From the NCBI GenBank assembly GCA_029226935.1, contig JAQXYZ010000067.1, forward strand, positions 1-40,969: a stretch of 40,969 bases of DNA, given 5' to 3'. Shown here piece after piece: positions 1 to 8,123 of the stretch. The position numbers and the translations under genes are program-made. The stretch is from Bacillota bacterium. Its GTDB lineage: Bacteria; Bacillota; Clostridia; Lachnospirales; Lachnospiraceae. Positions within the stretch are counted from its first letter, which is position 1; each line of letters opens with the position of its first letter. A model generated the notes under the pieces. That model did no database searches. It was not told the origin of the DNA and saw only the letters and a program-made list of their open reading frames with translations.

Positions 1-108
1 GCGATCTACAATGTATATGACCAAGATCACAACCTGATACTGGAAAAAGTGACTCTGCAAGGGTTATACATTGGTGTTGAAGAAGAGTACAACAACCCCG
101 ATTATTGA
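1..108 (+). CDS. 3' end of an unknown gene, truncated by the window edge
   Basis: A reading frame is open from base 1 to a TGA at 106-108 and encodes 35 residues ending in EEEYNNPDY. The tail is acidic and tyrosine-rich and I do not recognise a family. It lies just before the integrase gene on the same strand, the place where integrated elements often carry an excisionase or control gene. That position is the only hint of function; the sequence itself gives none. The start lies outside the window. Confidence 0.45.
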   Translation, partial: AIYNVYDQDHNLILEKVTLQGLYIGVEEEYNNPDY

Positions 109-216
109 TCTGGAACCACAACCCAGCAACAACAAGAGTAACAACAAGTATAAACATGAAAGAAAGGTAACGAAAATTGTCCTTTCAAAAAGAAGTCTAA
201 CGAATAAGAAGTTTCG

Positions 217-235
217 GACACTTTTTAAAGGTGTC
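217..235 (+). promoter_or_regulatory. Small hairpin over the integrase ribosome binding site
   Basis: GACAC at 217-221 can pair with GTGTC at 231-235, enclosing an A/T-rich loop that holds the AAAGG ribosome binding site (227-231) of the ATG at 239. The stem is only five pairs, extended by A-T pairs, so any effect on integrase translation is speculative. Confidence 0.25.
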
Positions 236-238
236 AAC

Positions 239-1462
239 ATGAATAACAACAATATCTCTATCGAATCACTATATAGTGACTACTGGACGGAATTAAATCT
301 CGATGATACAATAAACCCGAAAGAGGTCGCAGGATTGTATAATGACTTTATGGATAAATTACAAGTTTTGACACAATTTTGTGACGTTAAGAAAATTAAA
401 TATAGGGAGGACAATAATCAATATTATGTCTACGTGAACCGGAAACAATTCACTGCTAATTCCAAACGCCTGTTAATTGACAAGTTGTATGATGCTTACT
501 GTCAGGAAGCCTATACTCTTGAACAGGCATACACCGACTGGATGCTTTGGAGGCGTGATATCGGAACCGCACCGAAAACCTTGCAGGAAAATGCAAACGA
601 GTGGAAAAGGTATATACAAAATTCCAAACTGTCTTGCATGATGCTGATAAATATTGATAACACTGTATTGGAAGATTTCTATTACAGTATTACAAAGAAT
701 TTTGCCATTGATAATAAGCGGCTTACCAATATAAACAGTGTCCTGAACGGTATCTTCAAGCGGTGTATTTCCCAGAAGCACATTTCCCATAATCCATTAA
801 GGGATTTGGATATGTCTGTATTCCGTAAGCGTTGCAAGCCAAGAAATACAAACAAGGACAACTACACACTAGAGGAAAGAAAATCCATACTGGATTACCT
901 CGCGCCAAAGGATGATATCTATTCACTGGCTATCAGCTTATCTATGTACTTATGTCTGCGTATCGGGGAACTGCTCGCAATACGTCCAGAGGATATCTAT
1001 GACGGTGTCCTGCATCTTAACAGATCAATGCGCATGGTGCAGTACATGAATGATGATCTATCATTTGCACATACCGTAGTGACAAATGATGAGCGTATCA
1101 AGGGTAATAAGGATTCAGGTTTTCGGGAAATTCCTCTTACTCCTAAAGCATTGGAGATTATCGCACGTATCAGAACGCTTTACCCTGATAATGAATATTT
1201 GCTCATGAACAATGGAAAGCAGTTGATTGGCGATACCTTCAATGAGCATTTACGCAAAGCGTGTAATGACCTGCATATAAAATATCGCTCAAGCCACCAG
1301 ATACGTTTTACTGTGGCAACGATGCTTTATGAAAATGGTGTTCCGATTACCCAGCTCAGCCACTTATTAGGTCACAGTGATACAAATACCACTTGGCACT
1401 ATATAAGGCAGTCAAAGCCCGATAATGCAACCATGGAAACCATGCAGGCAGTCCTTGACTAG
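239..1462 (+). CDS. Tyrosine recombinase (phage/ICE-type integrase)
   Basis: A site-specific recombinase of about 407 residues, the usual size for integrases of conjugative elements and prophages. The C-terminal catalytic domain shows the first active-site arginine in CLRIGEL, the H-x-x-R box in SSHQIRFT, and the final LGHSDTNTTWHYI box with His and the nucleophilic Tyr. The middle third is the SAM-like core-binding domain, and an N-terminal arm-binding region precedes it. I chose the ATG at 239 because AAAGGTG lies 8 bases upstream. The frame continues back to a TTG at 71, but that would overlap the preceding gene. The gene ends 60 bp before the 3' end of tRNA-Leu, which points to integration into that tRNA gene. 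The element body lies to the left, outside the window. Codon use is more A/T-rich than in the genes to the right. Confidence 0.9.
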   Translation: MNNNNISIESLYSDYWTELNLDDTINPKEVAGLYNDFMDKLQVLTQFCDVKKIKYREDNNQYYVYVNRKQFTANSKRLLIDKLYDAYCQEAYTLEQAYTDWMLWRRDIGTAPKTLQENANEWKRYIQNSKLSCMMLINIDNTVLEDFYYSITKNFAIDNKRLTNINSVLNGIFKRCISQKHISHNPLRDLDMSVFRKRCKPRNTNKDNYTLEERKSILDYLAPKDDIYSLAISLSMYLCLRIGELLAIRPEDIYDGVLHLNRSMRMVQYMNDDLSFAHTVVTNDERIKGNKDSGFREIPLTPKALEIIARIRTLYPDNEYLLMNNGKQLIGDTFNEHLRKACNDLHIKYRSSHQIRFTVATMLYENGVPITQLSHLLGHSDTNTTWHYIRQSKPDNATMETMQAVLD

Positions 1463-1465
1463 CTT

Positions 1466-1486
1466 TACATACAAATACATACAAAT
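1466..1486. repeat. Short tandem repeat between integrase and tRNA-Leu
   Basis: A 10-base unit, TACATACAAA, occurs twice in a row directly after the integrase stop codon. Integrases of this type often bind short direct repeats (arm sites) near the attachment core, so an arm-type site is possible. This rests on position only. Confidence 0.35.
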
Positions 1487-1490
1487 AAAA

Positions 1491-1521
1491 AAGAGAAACG
1501 CTGAATTTATGCGCTTCTCTT
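1491..1521 (-). terminator. Rho-independent terminator of the tRNA transcript
   Basis: AAGAGAA/TTCTCTT plus CGC/GCG form an 11-position stem with one mismatch and a 9-base loop. Read on the minus strand, a T-rich tract follows (1484-1490). It lies immediately after the 3' end of tRNA-Leu, as expected for the end of a Tyr-Leu tRNA transcript. Confidence 0.8.
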
Positions 1522-1523
1522 AG

Positions 1524-1609
1524 TGCCGGCGACCGGAATCGAACCGGTACGGGAGGTTAGTCCCGCAGGATTTTAAGTCCTGTGCGTCTGCCAGTTCCGC
1601 CACGCCGGC
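1524..1609 (-). tRNA. tRNA-Leu (anticodon TAA)
   Basis: Read on the minus strand this folds as an 86-nt class II tRNA. The acceptor stem GCCGGCG pairs with CGCCGGC, followed by discriminator A. The anticodon loop is CTTAAAA, giving TAA. There is a long variable arm and a GGTTCGATTCC T-arm. No CCA is encoded, in keeping with the cca gene in this window. The integrase gene abuts its 3' end, so the 3' half of this tRNA probably forms the attachment core of the element on the left. Confidence 0.95.
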
Positions 1610-1636
1610 ATTTCAATTTGCTGTAAGCAAATCAAA

Positions 1637-1718
1637 TGGATGGAGGTGGATTCGAACCACCGAAGCAATTTGCAGCAGATTTACAGTCTGTCCCCTTTGG
1701 CCACTCGGGAATCCATCC
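1637..1718 (-). tRNA. tRNA-Tyr (anticodon GTA)
   Basis: An 82-nt class II tRNA on the minus strand. The acceptor stem GGATGGA pairs with TCCATCC, with discriminator A. The anticodon loop CTGTAAA gives GTA. A long variable arm and a GGTTCGAATCC T-arm are present. It lies 27 bp upstream of tRNA-Leu and both probably share one transcript. Confidence 0.95.
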
Positions 1719-1773
1719 ATATATCGGGTCAGAATTCTTTCCGACCCCAATAATAATATGTTATATCATAACC

Positions 1774-3903
1774 CTATTTAAAAAGCAAGAAATTTTTAGG
1801 GGTACGTTTCTCATACTTCAGCACAATGGCAGATGTTTTAGGAAGCGTAATCGTAATCTTTCCTGAAATCACAGGATACTCATGTGCCTCTGTGGAATAG
1901 CCATCTGCTGTGGTAAGCATCAGGCTCTTTAAGACACTCTCTTTAGGAATGCCCAAATGCCAGATGGACACCTCTCTGATTATTTCATAATCATTGTTGT
2001 TCACCAGTACCACAGTTGCTTCTTTTCTGTTAAATCTGCCATATGCAAGAAAATTATAGTCATTGTCCACATATTTCAGGGAGCCGGTCAGAAGTTCTTC
2101 ATTTTCTTTATGAATTCGAATCATTTCTCTATGAAATTGTATCAATTCCTGATCTTCATGTCCCCATGGATATGTTCTTCTGTTGTCCGGATCTGTAAAT
2201 CCACAGACACCCGCCTCATCTCCATAATAGATGGTAGGAGCACCCGGCCAAGTCATCTGTATCACTACCGCCTCACGCATAACCGCCTTATCAACACACT
2301 CGTCTGCTGCCTGTGCCCCCAGTGTATTGGTTCTGCCCACCTTCTTATTCGTTCTGGTAAGAAATCTGGAGTGATCATGGTTAGAAAGCTCATTCATGGC
2401 AATCTGTAAGGACGGAGTCGTAAAATTTGCCATATGATGATTCATTGCTCCGATAAAGCTGTCTGAATTGCCGTAAAGGTCTCCCCTGTAATCATCGCTA
2501 TGCTTCTGCATACCGGTCAAAAACCATGTCACCGGTTCCATAAAGGCATCATAGTTCATAACCGTATCCCATTCTTTACCGTTTAACCAGTCTCTTGGGC
2601 TTCCATAATGCTCTGCCAAAACAATAGCATCAGGATTGGCATTTCGCACAGCTTTTCGAAACTCTTTCCAAAAATAATGGTTAAATTCAGGGCTATGTCC
2701 CAAATCTGCTGCAACATCCAGACGCCATCCATCCACATTGTATGGAGGCGATACCCATTTTGCAGCAATACGCAACACATAATCAAAAAGTTCCTTTGAC
2801 TTTTCAAAATTTAACTTTGGTAAGGTATCATGTCCCCACCAGCCGTCATAGCTTGTATTATAAGGCCATGCATCTTCATTATGAAAATCAAAATAGTCAT
2901 GGTAGGGACTTTCCTTACAGATATATGCACCCTTCTCATAGCCTTGTGCGTTTTCGTAAATTCTTTCCCTGTCCATCCACTTATTGAAGGAACCACAGTG
3001 GTTGAACACACCGTCCAGAATGACCTTCATCCCTCTCCTGTGTGCTTCTTCTACCACCTTCGCAAACAGCTCATTACTGGCATCCAGATTTTCCTTATTG
3101 GCGACTCTGTTAATGTATCTGGAAGCAAGCCGATTCTCTCTCTGATCATGAGAAAGCAGTTCACCCTCATCATTTACAATCTTACCAAAGTGAGGATCAA
3201 TATTGTCATAATCCTGAATGTCATACTTATGATTGGAGGGCGAAACAAACAAAGGATTAAAATAAATGACATCAACCCCTAGTTCCTGCAGGTAATCCAT
3301 TTTGTCCAATACACCCTGAAGGTCGCCTCCATAAAACTCACGCACACCCATGACTGCAGGATATTTACTCCAGTCATCCACATGCACTGTTTTATCACCA
3401 ATATACTCATACTCAGATGTCAGCACATCATTTGAAGGATCTCCATTATAAAACCGATCCACATAAATCTGGTACATCACTGCACCCTTAGCCCATTTAG
3501 GAGTCTTGAAACCGGGAATGATACGGAAAGCATATTCAGGCAATGCTTCCTTAACTACTCCTCTGGTATCATAAATACAAGTGATTTTTCCCACCTGCAC
3601 CTCAAAATAATAGGAAAACTCTTCCTCTTCAACTTCTGTCTCACAAGCAAAGTAATCGAAGTACTCATCATTACTTTCCTTAATCATCAGATGACGAGTC
3701 CCGCGATTTACCACGAAAACTCTATCCACATTGTTAATTGCTGAGCGGAATCTGATGGTAACCTCCGAATAAGGAGCCGGCTCACTGGGAGATAAATAAT
3801 CCTCTGTAGTATCACTAAATAAAGCCTTTCGGTTAAAGACAGGACGCATGTCCGATATATACTGTCTGTTTTGTTCTGCTTTTAATAACCTTTCGAAATC
3901 CAT
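1774..3903 (-). CDS. Glycoside hydrolase family 13 (neopullulanase/maltogenic-amylase-like)
   Basis: A predicted cytoplasmic alpha-glucan hydrolase of 709 residues with no signal peptide. Residues about 1-130 resemble the N-terminal beta-sandwich (CBM34-like) of neopullulanases and cyclomaltodextrinases. The TIM-barrel follows, with the family motifs in order: DGVFNH (297-302), GWRLDVA (392-398, nucleophile D396), LAEHYG (acid/base E431) and ELSNHDHSR with the conserved His-Asp. A long insertion (about 240-275) lies in domain B. Expected substrates are maltodextrins, pullulan or cyclodextrins; the exact specificity cannot be read from sequence. The start ATG has GGAGAT 8 bases upstream. It stands alone on the minus strand and ends 55 bp before tRNA-Tyr with no clear terminator. 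Confidence 0.85.
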   Translation of the reverse strand: MDFERLLKAEQNRQYISDMRPVFNRKALFSDTTEDYLSPSEPAPYSEVTIRFRSAINNVDRVFVVNRGTRHLMIKESNDEYFDYFACETEVEEEEFSYYFEVQVGKITCIYDTRGVVKEALPEYAFRIIPGFKTPKWAKGAVMYQIYVDRFYNGDPSNDVLTSEYEYIGDKTVHVDDWSKYPAVMGVREFYGGDLQGVLDKMDYLQELGVDVIYFNPLFVSPSNHKYDIQDYDNIDPHFGKIVNDEGELLSHDQRENRLASRYINRVANKENLDASNELFAKVVEEAHRRGMKVILDGVFNHCGSFNKWMDRERIYENAQGYEKGAYICKESPYHDYFDFHNEDAWPYNTSYDGWWGHDTLPKLNFEKSKELFDYVLRIAAKWVSPPYNVDGWRLDVAADLGHSPEFNHYFWKEFRKAVRNANPDAIVLAEHYGSPRDWLNGKEWDTVMNYDAFMEPVTWFLTGMQKHSDDYRGDLYGNSDSFIGAMNHHMANFTTPSLQIAMNELSNHDHSRFLTRTNKKVGRTNTLGAQAADECVDKAVMREAVVIQMTWPGAPTIYYGDEAGVCGFTDPDNRRTYPWGHEDQELIQFHREMIRIHKENEELLTGSLKYVDNDYNFLAYGRFNRKEATVVLVNNNDYEIIREVSIWHLGIPKESVLKSLMLTTADGYSTEAHEYPVISGKITITLPKTSAIVLKYEKRTPKNFLLFK

Positions 3904-3944
3904 ATATCGCTATCTCCGTTTCATCATAATACAAGCACATGTAT

Positions 3945-3973
3945 ATATTATACTATACTAAGCAGTTTATCAA
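3945..3973 (-). promoter_or_regulatory. Likely sigma-A promoter of the GH13 gene
   Basis: On the minus strand TTGATA (3968-3973) is followed after 17 bases by TAATAT (3945-3950). An overlapping TATAAT gives a 15-base spacer. It lies about 40 bp upstream of the gene. Confidence 0.5.
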
Positions 3974-4059
3974 TATACATCCTGCCCTAACATGCAAAGG
4001 ATATTGCCGCCATTTTGACTATTACCATATCTTCATAGTCGCAAATTCCCATACAAAGT

Positions 4060-4093
4060 AAAAAAGACAGTAAACAAATTACTGTCCTTTTTA
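4060..4093 (-). terminator. Rho-independent terminator after ftsH (symmetrical, could work both ways)
   Basis: GACAGTAA (4066-4073) pairs with TTACTGTC (4079-4086) around a 5-base loop, with A-tract on one side and T-tract on the other. It lies about 155 bp downstream of ftsH. Confidence 0.75.
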
Positions 4094-4114
4094 GAGAAGG
4101 TATTTCTTTCTTAT

Positions 4115-4181
4115 GGGGTATAGCAAAAAACTATATAATGTATTGGGGGGGTTACAAGTAGTATAATAGCATACCCCCAAT
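4115..4181. other. Structured intergenic segment with G- and C-tracts
   Basis: The 346-bp gap 3904-4249 holds the GH13 promoter, the ftsH terminator and this segment, and no gene that I can see. ATTGGGGG (4142-4149) can pair with CCCCCAAT (4174-4181). Alternatively GGGGTAT (4115-4121) can pair with ATACCCC (4171-4177), so the two pairings compete for the same C-tract. A run of seven G (4145-4151) is included. No function is assigned. Confidence 0.4.
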
Positions 4182-4249
4182 TTTGCGTAAATACCCACGA
4201 TTCACAAATATTACAATTTCATTACCTCATTTTTGTGCATTTTTAACAA

Positions 4250-6088
4250 TTATCCTTCTGAAACTACTTCTGTCAAAGCATCCTTCTGATTAAACAAACC
4301 TTCAAATTCTTCTCTTCCAATCTTTTCTTTCTCAAGAAGTAAAGCGGCACATTTGTGAAGAACCTCCATATTTTGAAGAATAATGTCCTTTGCCTTTGCA
4401 TAGCAGTCATCTATAATGCTCTTAACTTCCCTGTCGATTTCACCGGAAACCAGTTCACTATGGCTTTTGGTATGTGCCAGATCTCTGCCGATAAATACCT
4501 CATCATCGTCACTGTTATAATTGATTACACCAATATTCTCTGACATCCCATATCTGGTTACCATATCCCTTGCTGCCTTTGTTGCTTTCTTGATATCACT
4601 GGACGCTCCGGTGGTGATATCACTGAAAATAATTTCCTCTGCAATTCTTCCACCCAGAGATACCATAATATCCTGCAACATCCTGCCTTTGGTAATAAAC
4701 ATATCATCATTTTCAGGAAGAGGCATGGTATAACCTGCTGCGCCAAGCCCTGTTGGGATAATAGAAACTGTATAAACCGGTCCTACATCAGGCAGTACAT
4801 GGAATAAAATTGCATGACCTGCCTCATGGTAAGCAGTAATTTTCTTTTCCTTATCTGTGATAATACGGCTCTTTTTCTCCGAACCAATTCCCACCTTGAT
4901 AAATGCCTTTTTAATATCCTCCTGCATGACAAAGGCTCTGTCATCCTTTGCTGCCACAATAGATGCCTCATTCAAAAGATTTTCAAGATCCGCTCCTGTA
5001 AATCCTGCTGTAGTCTGGGCAATCTGCTTTAAATCAACATCCTCCGCCAACGGCTTATTTTTTGCATGCACCTTGAGAATATCTTCTCTTCCACCTACAT
5101 CCGGGCGATTCACACTGATCTTTCGGTCAAAACGTCCCGGACGCATGATTGCAGGGTCAAGAATGTCTACACGGTTGGTAGCAGCCAGCACTATAATACC
5201 CTCATTTACTCCAAAGCCATCCATCTCAACCAAAAGCTGGTTCAAAGTCTGCTCTCTCTCATCGTGTCCGCCACCCATACCTGTACCACGTCGCCTTGCC
5301 ACTGCGTCAATTTCATCAATAAACACAATACAGGGCGAATGTTTTTTTGCTTCTTCAAACAGATCTCGTACTCTGGAGGCACCTACACCTACAAACATTT
5401 CAACAAAATCCGAACCGGAAATGCTGAAGAACGGAACACCTGCTTCCCCGGCAATCGCTTTGGCAAGCAGGGTCTTACCGGTACCGGGAGCACCCTCCAA
5501 AAGCACACCCTTAGGAATTCTGGCTCCCACTCTGGTAAACTTGGCGGGATCTTTTAAGAATTCAACAATTTCTTCCAGCTCTTCCTTTTCCTCTTTCAGA
5601 CCTGCTACATCTTTTAATGTAATCTTTCCATCTCCCATGGAAAGCTTTGCGCGGCTCTTTCCAAAATTCATCATCTTACTGCTGCCGCCGGCATTCTGGC
5701 TGTTGATGATCACAAAGAAAAATACCATTGCAATGATAGCAAGCAGAACCGGGAATACACTGGTAAGGAACCAGCTTTCCTCCTCTACTTTCTTTACATC
5801 CGGGTCCAGACCGTATGAGATGAGGAGCTGCTCCATCTCAGACACATCCGTCACATAAAGGGTCTTGCCGGAGCCCTCTTTAAAGACAAAATCCACTTCT
5901 CCGGTTGGGGTCTCTCTGCTCGGAGAGATACTTGCATATACAATATTTCCCTCTTCCAAATCCTGTATTAGCTTTCCTCTGGAATATTCCACCTGATTAT
6001 TATCCAGAAGACTTGGAATTATCAGTAGCGCTAAAAACAGGAATATGATCACAAAATACGCACTATTTCCACGATTTTTCTTGTTCAA
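4250..6088 (-). CDS. ftsH: ATP-dependent zinc metalloprotease FtsH
   Basis: A membrane-anchored AAA+ protease of 612 residues that degrades misfolded membrane proteins and short-lived regulators. There are two membrane segments (about 9-27 and 107-127) flanking a small extracytoplasmic domain. The AAA module has Walker A GAPGTGKT (199-206), Walker B VFIDEID (255-261) and the second region of homology ending RPGRFDR. The zinc site is HEAGH (421-425). The start is a TTG with GAGG 8 bases upstream; no ATG fits better. It is the last gene of tilS-hpt-ftsH, 39 bp after hpt, an order conserved across Bacillota. Length and motifs are normal. Confidence 0.97.
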   Translation of the reverse strand: MNKKNRGNSAYFVIIFLFLALLIIPSLLDNNQVEYSRGKLIQDLEEGNIVYASISPSRETPTGEVDFVFKEGSGKTLYVTDVSEMEQLLISYGLDPDVKKVEEESWFLTSVFPVLLAIIAMVFFFVIINSQNAGGSSKMMNFGKSRAKLSMGDGKITLKDVAGLKEEKEELEEIVEFLKDPAKFTRVGARIPKGVLLEGAPGTGKTLLAKAIAGEAGVPFFSISGSDFVEMFVGVGASRVRDLFEEAKKHSPCIVFIDEIDAVARRRGTGMGGGHDEREQTLNQLLVEMDGFGVNEGIIVLAATNRVDILDPAIMRPGRFDRKISVNRPDVGGREDILKVHAKNKPLAEDVDLKQIAQTTAGFTGADLENLLNEASIVAAKDDRAFVMQEDIKKAFIKVGIGSEKKSRIITDKEKKITAYHEAGHAILFHVLPDVGPVYTVSIIPTGLGAAGYTMPLPENDDMFITKGRMLQDIMVSLGGRIAEEIIFSDITTGASSDIKKATKAARDMVTRYGMSENIGVINYNSDDDEVFIGRDLAHTKSHSELVSGEIDREVKSIIDDCYAKAKDIILQNMEVLHKCAALLLEKEKIGREEFEGLFNQKDALTEVVSEG

Positions 6089-6127
6089 TCCAATTACCTC
6101 ACTTGCTAAAATTCTTCAGCTTTCTCT

Positions 6128-6655
6128 TTATTCGCCTAATTCCACTACACCGATATAGGGAAGATTTCTATATTTCTGATCATAGTCCAATCCGTATCCT
6201 ACAACAAATTCATCAGGAATCTGAAAACCGGTGTAATCTACATGTACATCTACCACTCTTCTGTCAGGTTTGTCTAACAGAGTGCAAAGTCTTAAGCTTG
6301 CAGGTCCTCTGTCCTTAAGCATTTCCATAAGGTAGCTTAAGGTACGCCCCGAATCTACAATATCTTCAATCACAATGACATCCTTGCCCTTTAAGGGTTC
6401 ATCCAAATCCTTTACTATTTTGACTACACCGCTTGATTTTGTTTCGCTCCCATAGCTGGAAACCGACATAAAATCCAAAGAAACAGGTACTGTAATTCTC
6501 TTGGCAAGCTCACACATGAAGAAGCTTCCTCCCTTGAGGACACAGACAAGGTGAACCTGCCTTCCTGCATAATCCTTGCTAATTTGCTCTCCTATTTCTT
6601 TAATCTTTGCATCCACCTCTTCTTCAGAAAGCATTACTCTAATCTTTTCAGCCAT
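6128..6655 (-). CDS. hpt: Hypoxanthine phosphoribosyltransferase
   Basis: A 175-residue purine-salvage enzyme that transfers phosphoribosyl from PRPP to hypoxanthine (and usually guanine). The PRPP-binding loop is VIEDIVDSGRTL, and the flexible loop region includes SVSSYGSETKSSG. I start it at the ATG at 6655, giving MAEKIRVML, because AAAGGAG lies just upstream. The open frame extends 17 codons further back, but that extension has no ribosome site and would run into tilS. It sits between tilS and ftsH in the conserved cluster. Confidence 0.95.
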   Translation of the reverse strand: MAEKIRVMLSEEEVDAKIKEIGEQISKDYAGRQVHLVCVLKGGSFFMCELAKRITVPVSLDFMSVSSYGSETKSSGVVKIVKDLDEPLKGKDVIVIEDIVDSGRTLSYLMEMLKDRGPASLRLCTLLDKPDRRVVDVHVDYTGFQIPDEFVVGYGLDYDQKYRNLPYIGVVELGE

Positions 6656-6683
6656 TTTGATGACTCCTTTCTTCTGCTCGTAT

Positions 6684-8084
6684 CTATTCCGGATTGTCCA
6701 ACACACATACTTGTAAAATGTTGCGGGTGCTCTCCTGTATCTTATAATATTCGCTGATCCGGCAGCCGGGCAGCCATATTACATGAGACCCTTCTGCCAG
6801 CAGATAAATTCTGCTACGCTCTTCCTTCAGGATTTTTTCATTCACAAAATAATCCTGCAAAGACTGGTGCCCCATCCTATGATTGATGGTCAGATAATCT
6901 CCTGCTCTTTTTGTCCTGAACATAACAGACGAGGTTATTTTATCATAATCAAACCATTTCGTATATGTCTTTTGTGGAATATTTTGAGAATATTCCCATT
7001 GAAACACTGTAAATTCAACTCTCCCAAGCCCCGGAACGTTAAGAATTGAGGGAACCGTTACTTCATACACATCTGACAAAGTTTCCTCATCCTGAATCGA
7101 TTTCGCACACAGTTCCTTCTTTTGTATCATACCCAGATCATATTTTTTGTAAACAACAAGACCATAGGGCAAATGAATCTCTTTGCTTCCCGATGCCTGA
7201 AAAAGAGCTAAAATACTTTTTATATGTGCCGCAGTAATGTCTTTTCTCTTTCCAGAAGCCTTCTCCACACAAGAAAGCAGAATACGTCCCTGAATGTATC
7301 TGTCTTCTTTGAAGAAATCGCTAAGCCTAATCCTGATTGTTCCGTCAGGTTCTGCCTGTACACAGTCCTTCATGGCAGTTTCTGTCTGGCGTACTATATA
7401 TTCCTCGGCTTCCATAAACTGGTCTGCCGCCCGGTTCATATTTGCAACAGCTCCCTGGCAGATCTCACTTTCAGCATATGTAAGAATATGATGCCTGATG
7501 CGGTTTCTGGTGTAAATATCCTGTTCATTAGTGCTGTCCACACAATAAGAAAGATTCTTTTCCGCTAACCATCTTTCTATTTCAGTTCTCCTAATACAGA
7601 GAAGAGGACGGATAACCTTACCGTTTACAGGTCTGATCCCACCGGCTCCGGCAAGACCTGTTCCTCTGAAAAGATGAAACAACATCGTCTCTGCCCGGTC
7701 ATTGCTGTTATGAGCAACTGCAATTCTGCCTTTCCTGCCGCCCAGTGCCTTTTCAAATGCCTCATACCTGATGTGCCTTCCCTCTTCCTCCTCAGAGACT
7801 CCATGTTCTCTCGCACTCTCCTTAATGTTTGCTTCCGTCAAAGAAAAGGGAACCTTCCATTCTTCACACAAAGCCCTCACAAATTCAGCGTCCTGCACGG
7901 CATCTTCCCGAATACCGTGATTAATATGCACTACCTCAAGCGTAAAAGGAATCTGCTTTCTAATTTCAAGCAGCACAAAAAGGAGGCAGACAGAATCTGC
8001 TCCTCCTGAAATTCCGGCAATCACTGTATCCTCCGGCTCAATCATCTGATATTTTTTTATATATCCAAGCACTTTTTTAATCAT
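6684..8084 (-). CDS. tilS: tRNA(Ile)-lysidine synthetase
   Basis: A 466-residue enzyme that converts C34 of the CAT-anticodon isoleucine tRNA to lysidine, using ATP and lysine, so that AUA is read correctly. The N-type ATP pyrophosphatase P-loop SGGADS is at 26-31, followed by VVHINHGIR and the catalytic-core segment HNSNDRAETMLFHLFRG. The C-terminal substrate-binding domains are present, giving normal full length. The start context is odd: upstream of the ATG there is an A/T-rich stretch and no clear Shine-Dalgarno sequence, so expression may depend on an unusual or leader-poor start. The gene lies 39 bp after spoIIE and 28 bp before the hpt start. Confidence 0.95.
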   Translation of the reverse strand: MIKKVLGYIKKYQMIEPEDTVIAGISGGADSVCLLFVLLEIRKQIPFTLEVVHINHGIREDAVQDAEFVRALCEEWKVPFSLTEANIKESAREHGVSEEEEGRHIRYEAFEKALGGRKGRIAVAHNSNDRAETMLFHLFRGTGLAGAGGIRPVNGKVIRPLLCIRRTEIERWLAEKNLSYCVDSTNEQDIYTRNRIRHHILTYAESEICQGAVANMNRAADQFMEAEEYIVRQTETAMKDCVQAEPDGTIRIRLSDFFKEDRYIQGRILLSCVEKASGKRKDITAAHIKSILALFQASGSKEIHLPYGLVVYKKYDLGMIQKKELCAKSIQDEETLSDVYEVTVPSILNVPGLGRVEFTVFQWEYSQNIPQKTYTKWFDYDKITSSVMFRTKRAGDYLTINHRMGHQSLQDYFVNEKILKEERSRIYLLAEGSHVIWLPGCRISEYYKIQESTRNILQVCVLDNPE

Positions 8085-8123
8085 ACTTTATAATATAACG
8101 GTATTTTAAGAAAAAATAAAGTA

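Noticed and set aside
473-790. Minus-strand frame of 105 codons inside the integrase gene
   Set aside because: It is antisense to the integrase, whose catalytic motifs are complete, and resembles no known family.
1636-1866. Plus-strand open frame of 76 codons starting MDGGGFEPPK
   Set aside because: It reads through the antisense of tRNA-Tyr and into the end of the GH13 gene. The DGGGFEPP-type start is a well-known artefact of tRNA antisense translation.
4857-5858. Plus-strand open frame of 333 codons
   Set aside because: It is fully antisense to ftsH, rich in serine and of no recognisable family. The ftsH frame has all family motifs, so this is a shadow.
6656-6706. N-terminal extension of hpt by 17 codons
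   Set aside because: It overlaps the tilS end and has no ribosome site; AAAGGAG stands before the ATG at 6655.
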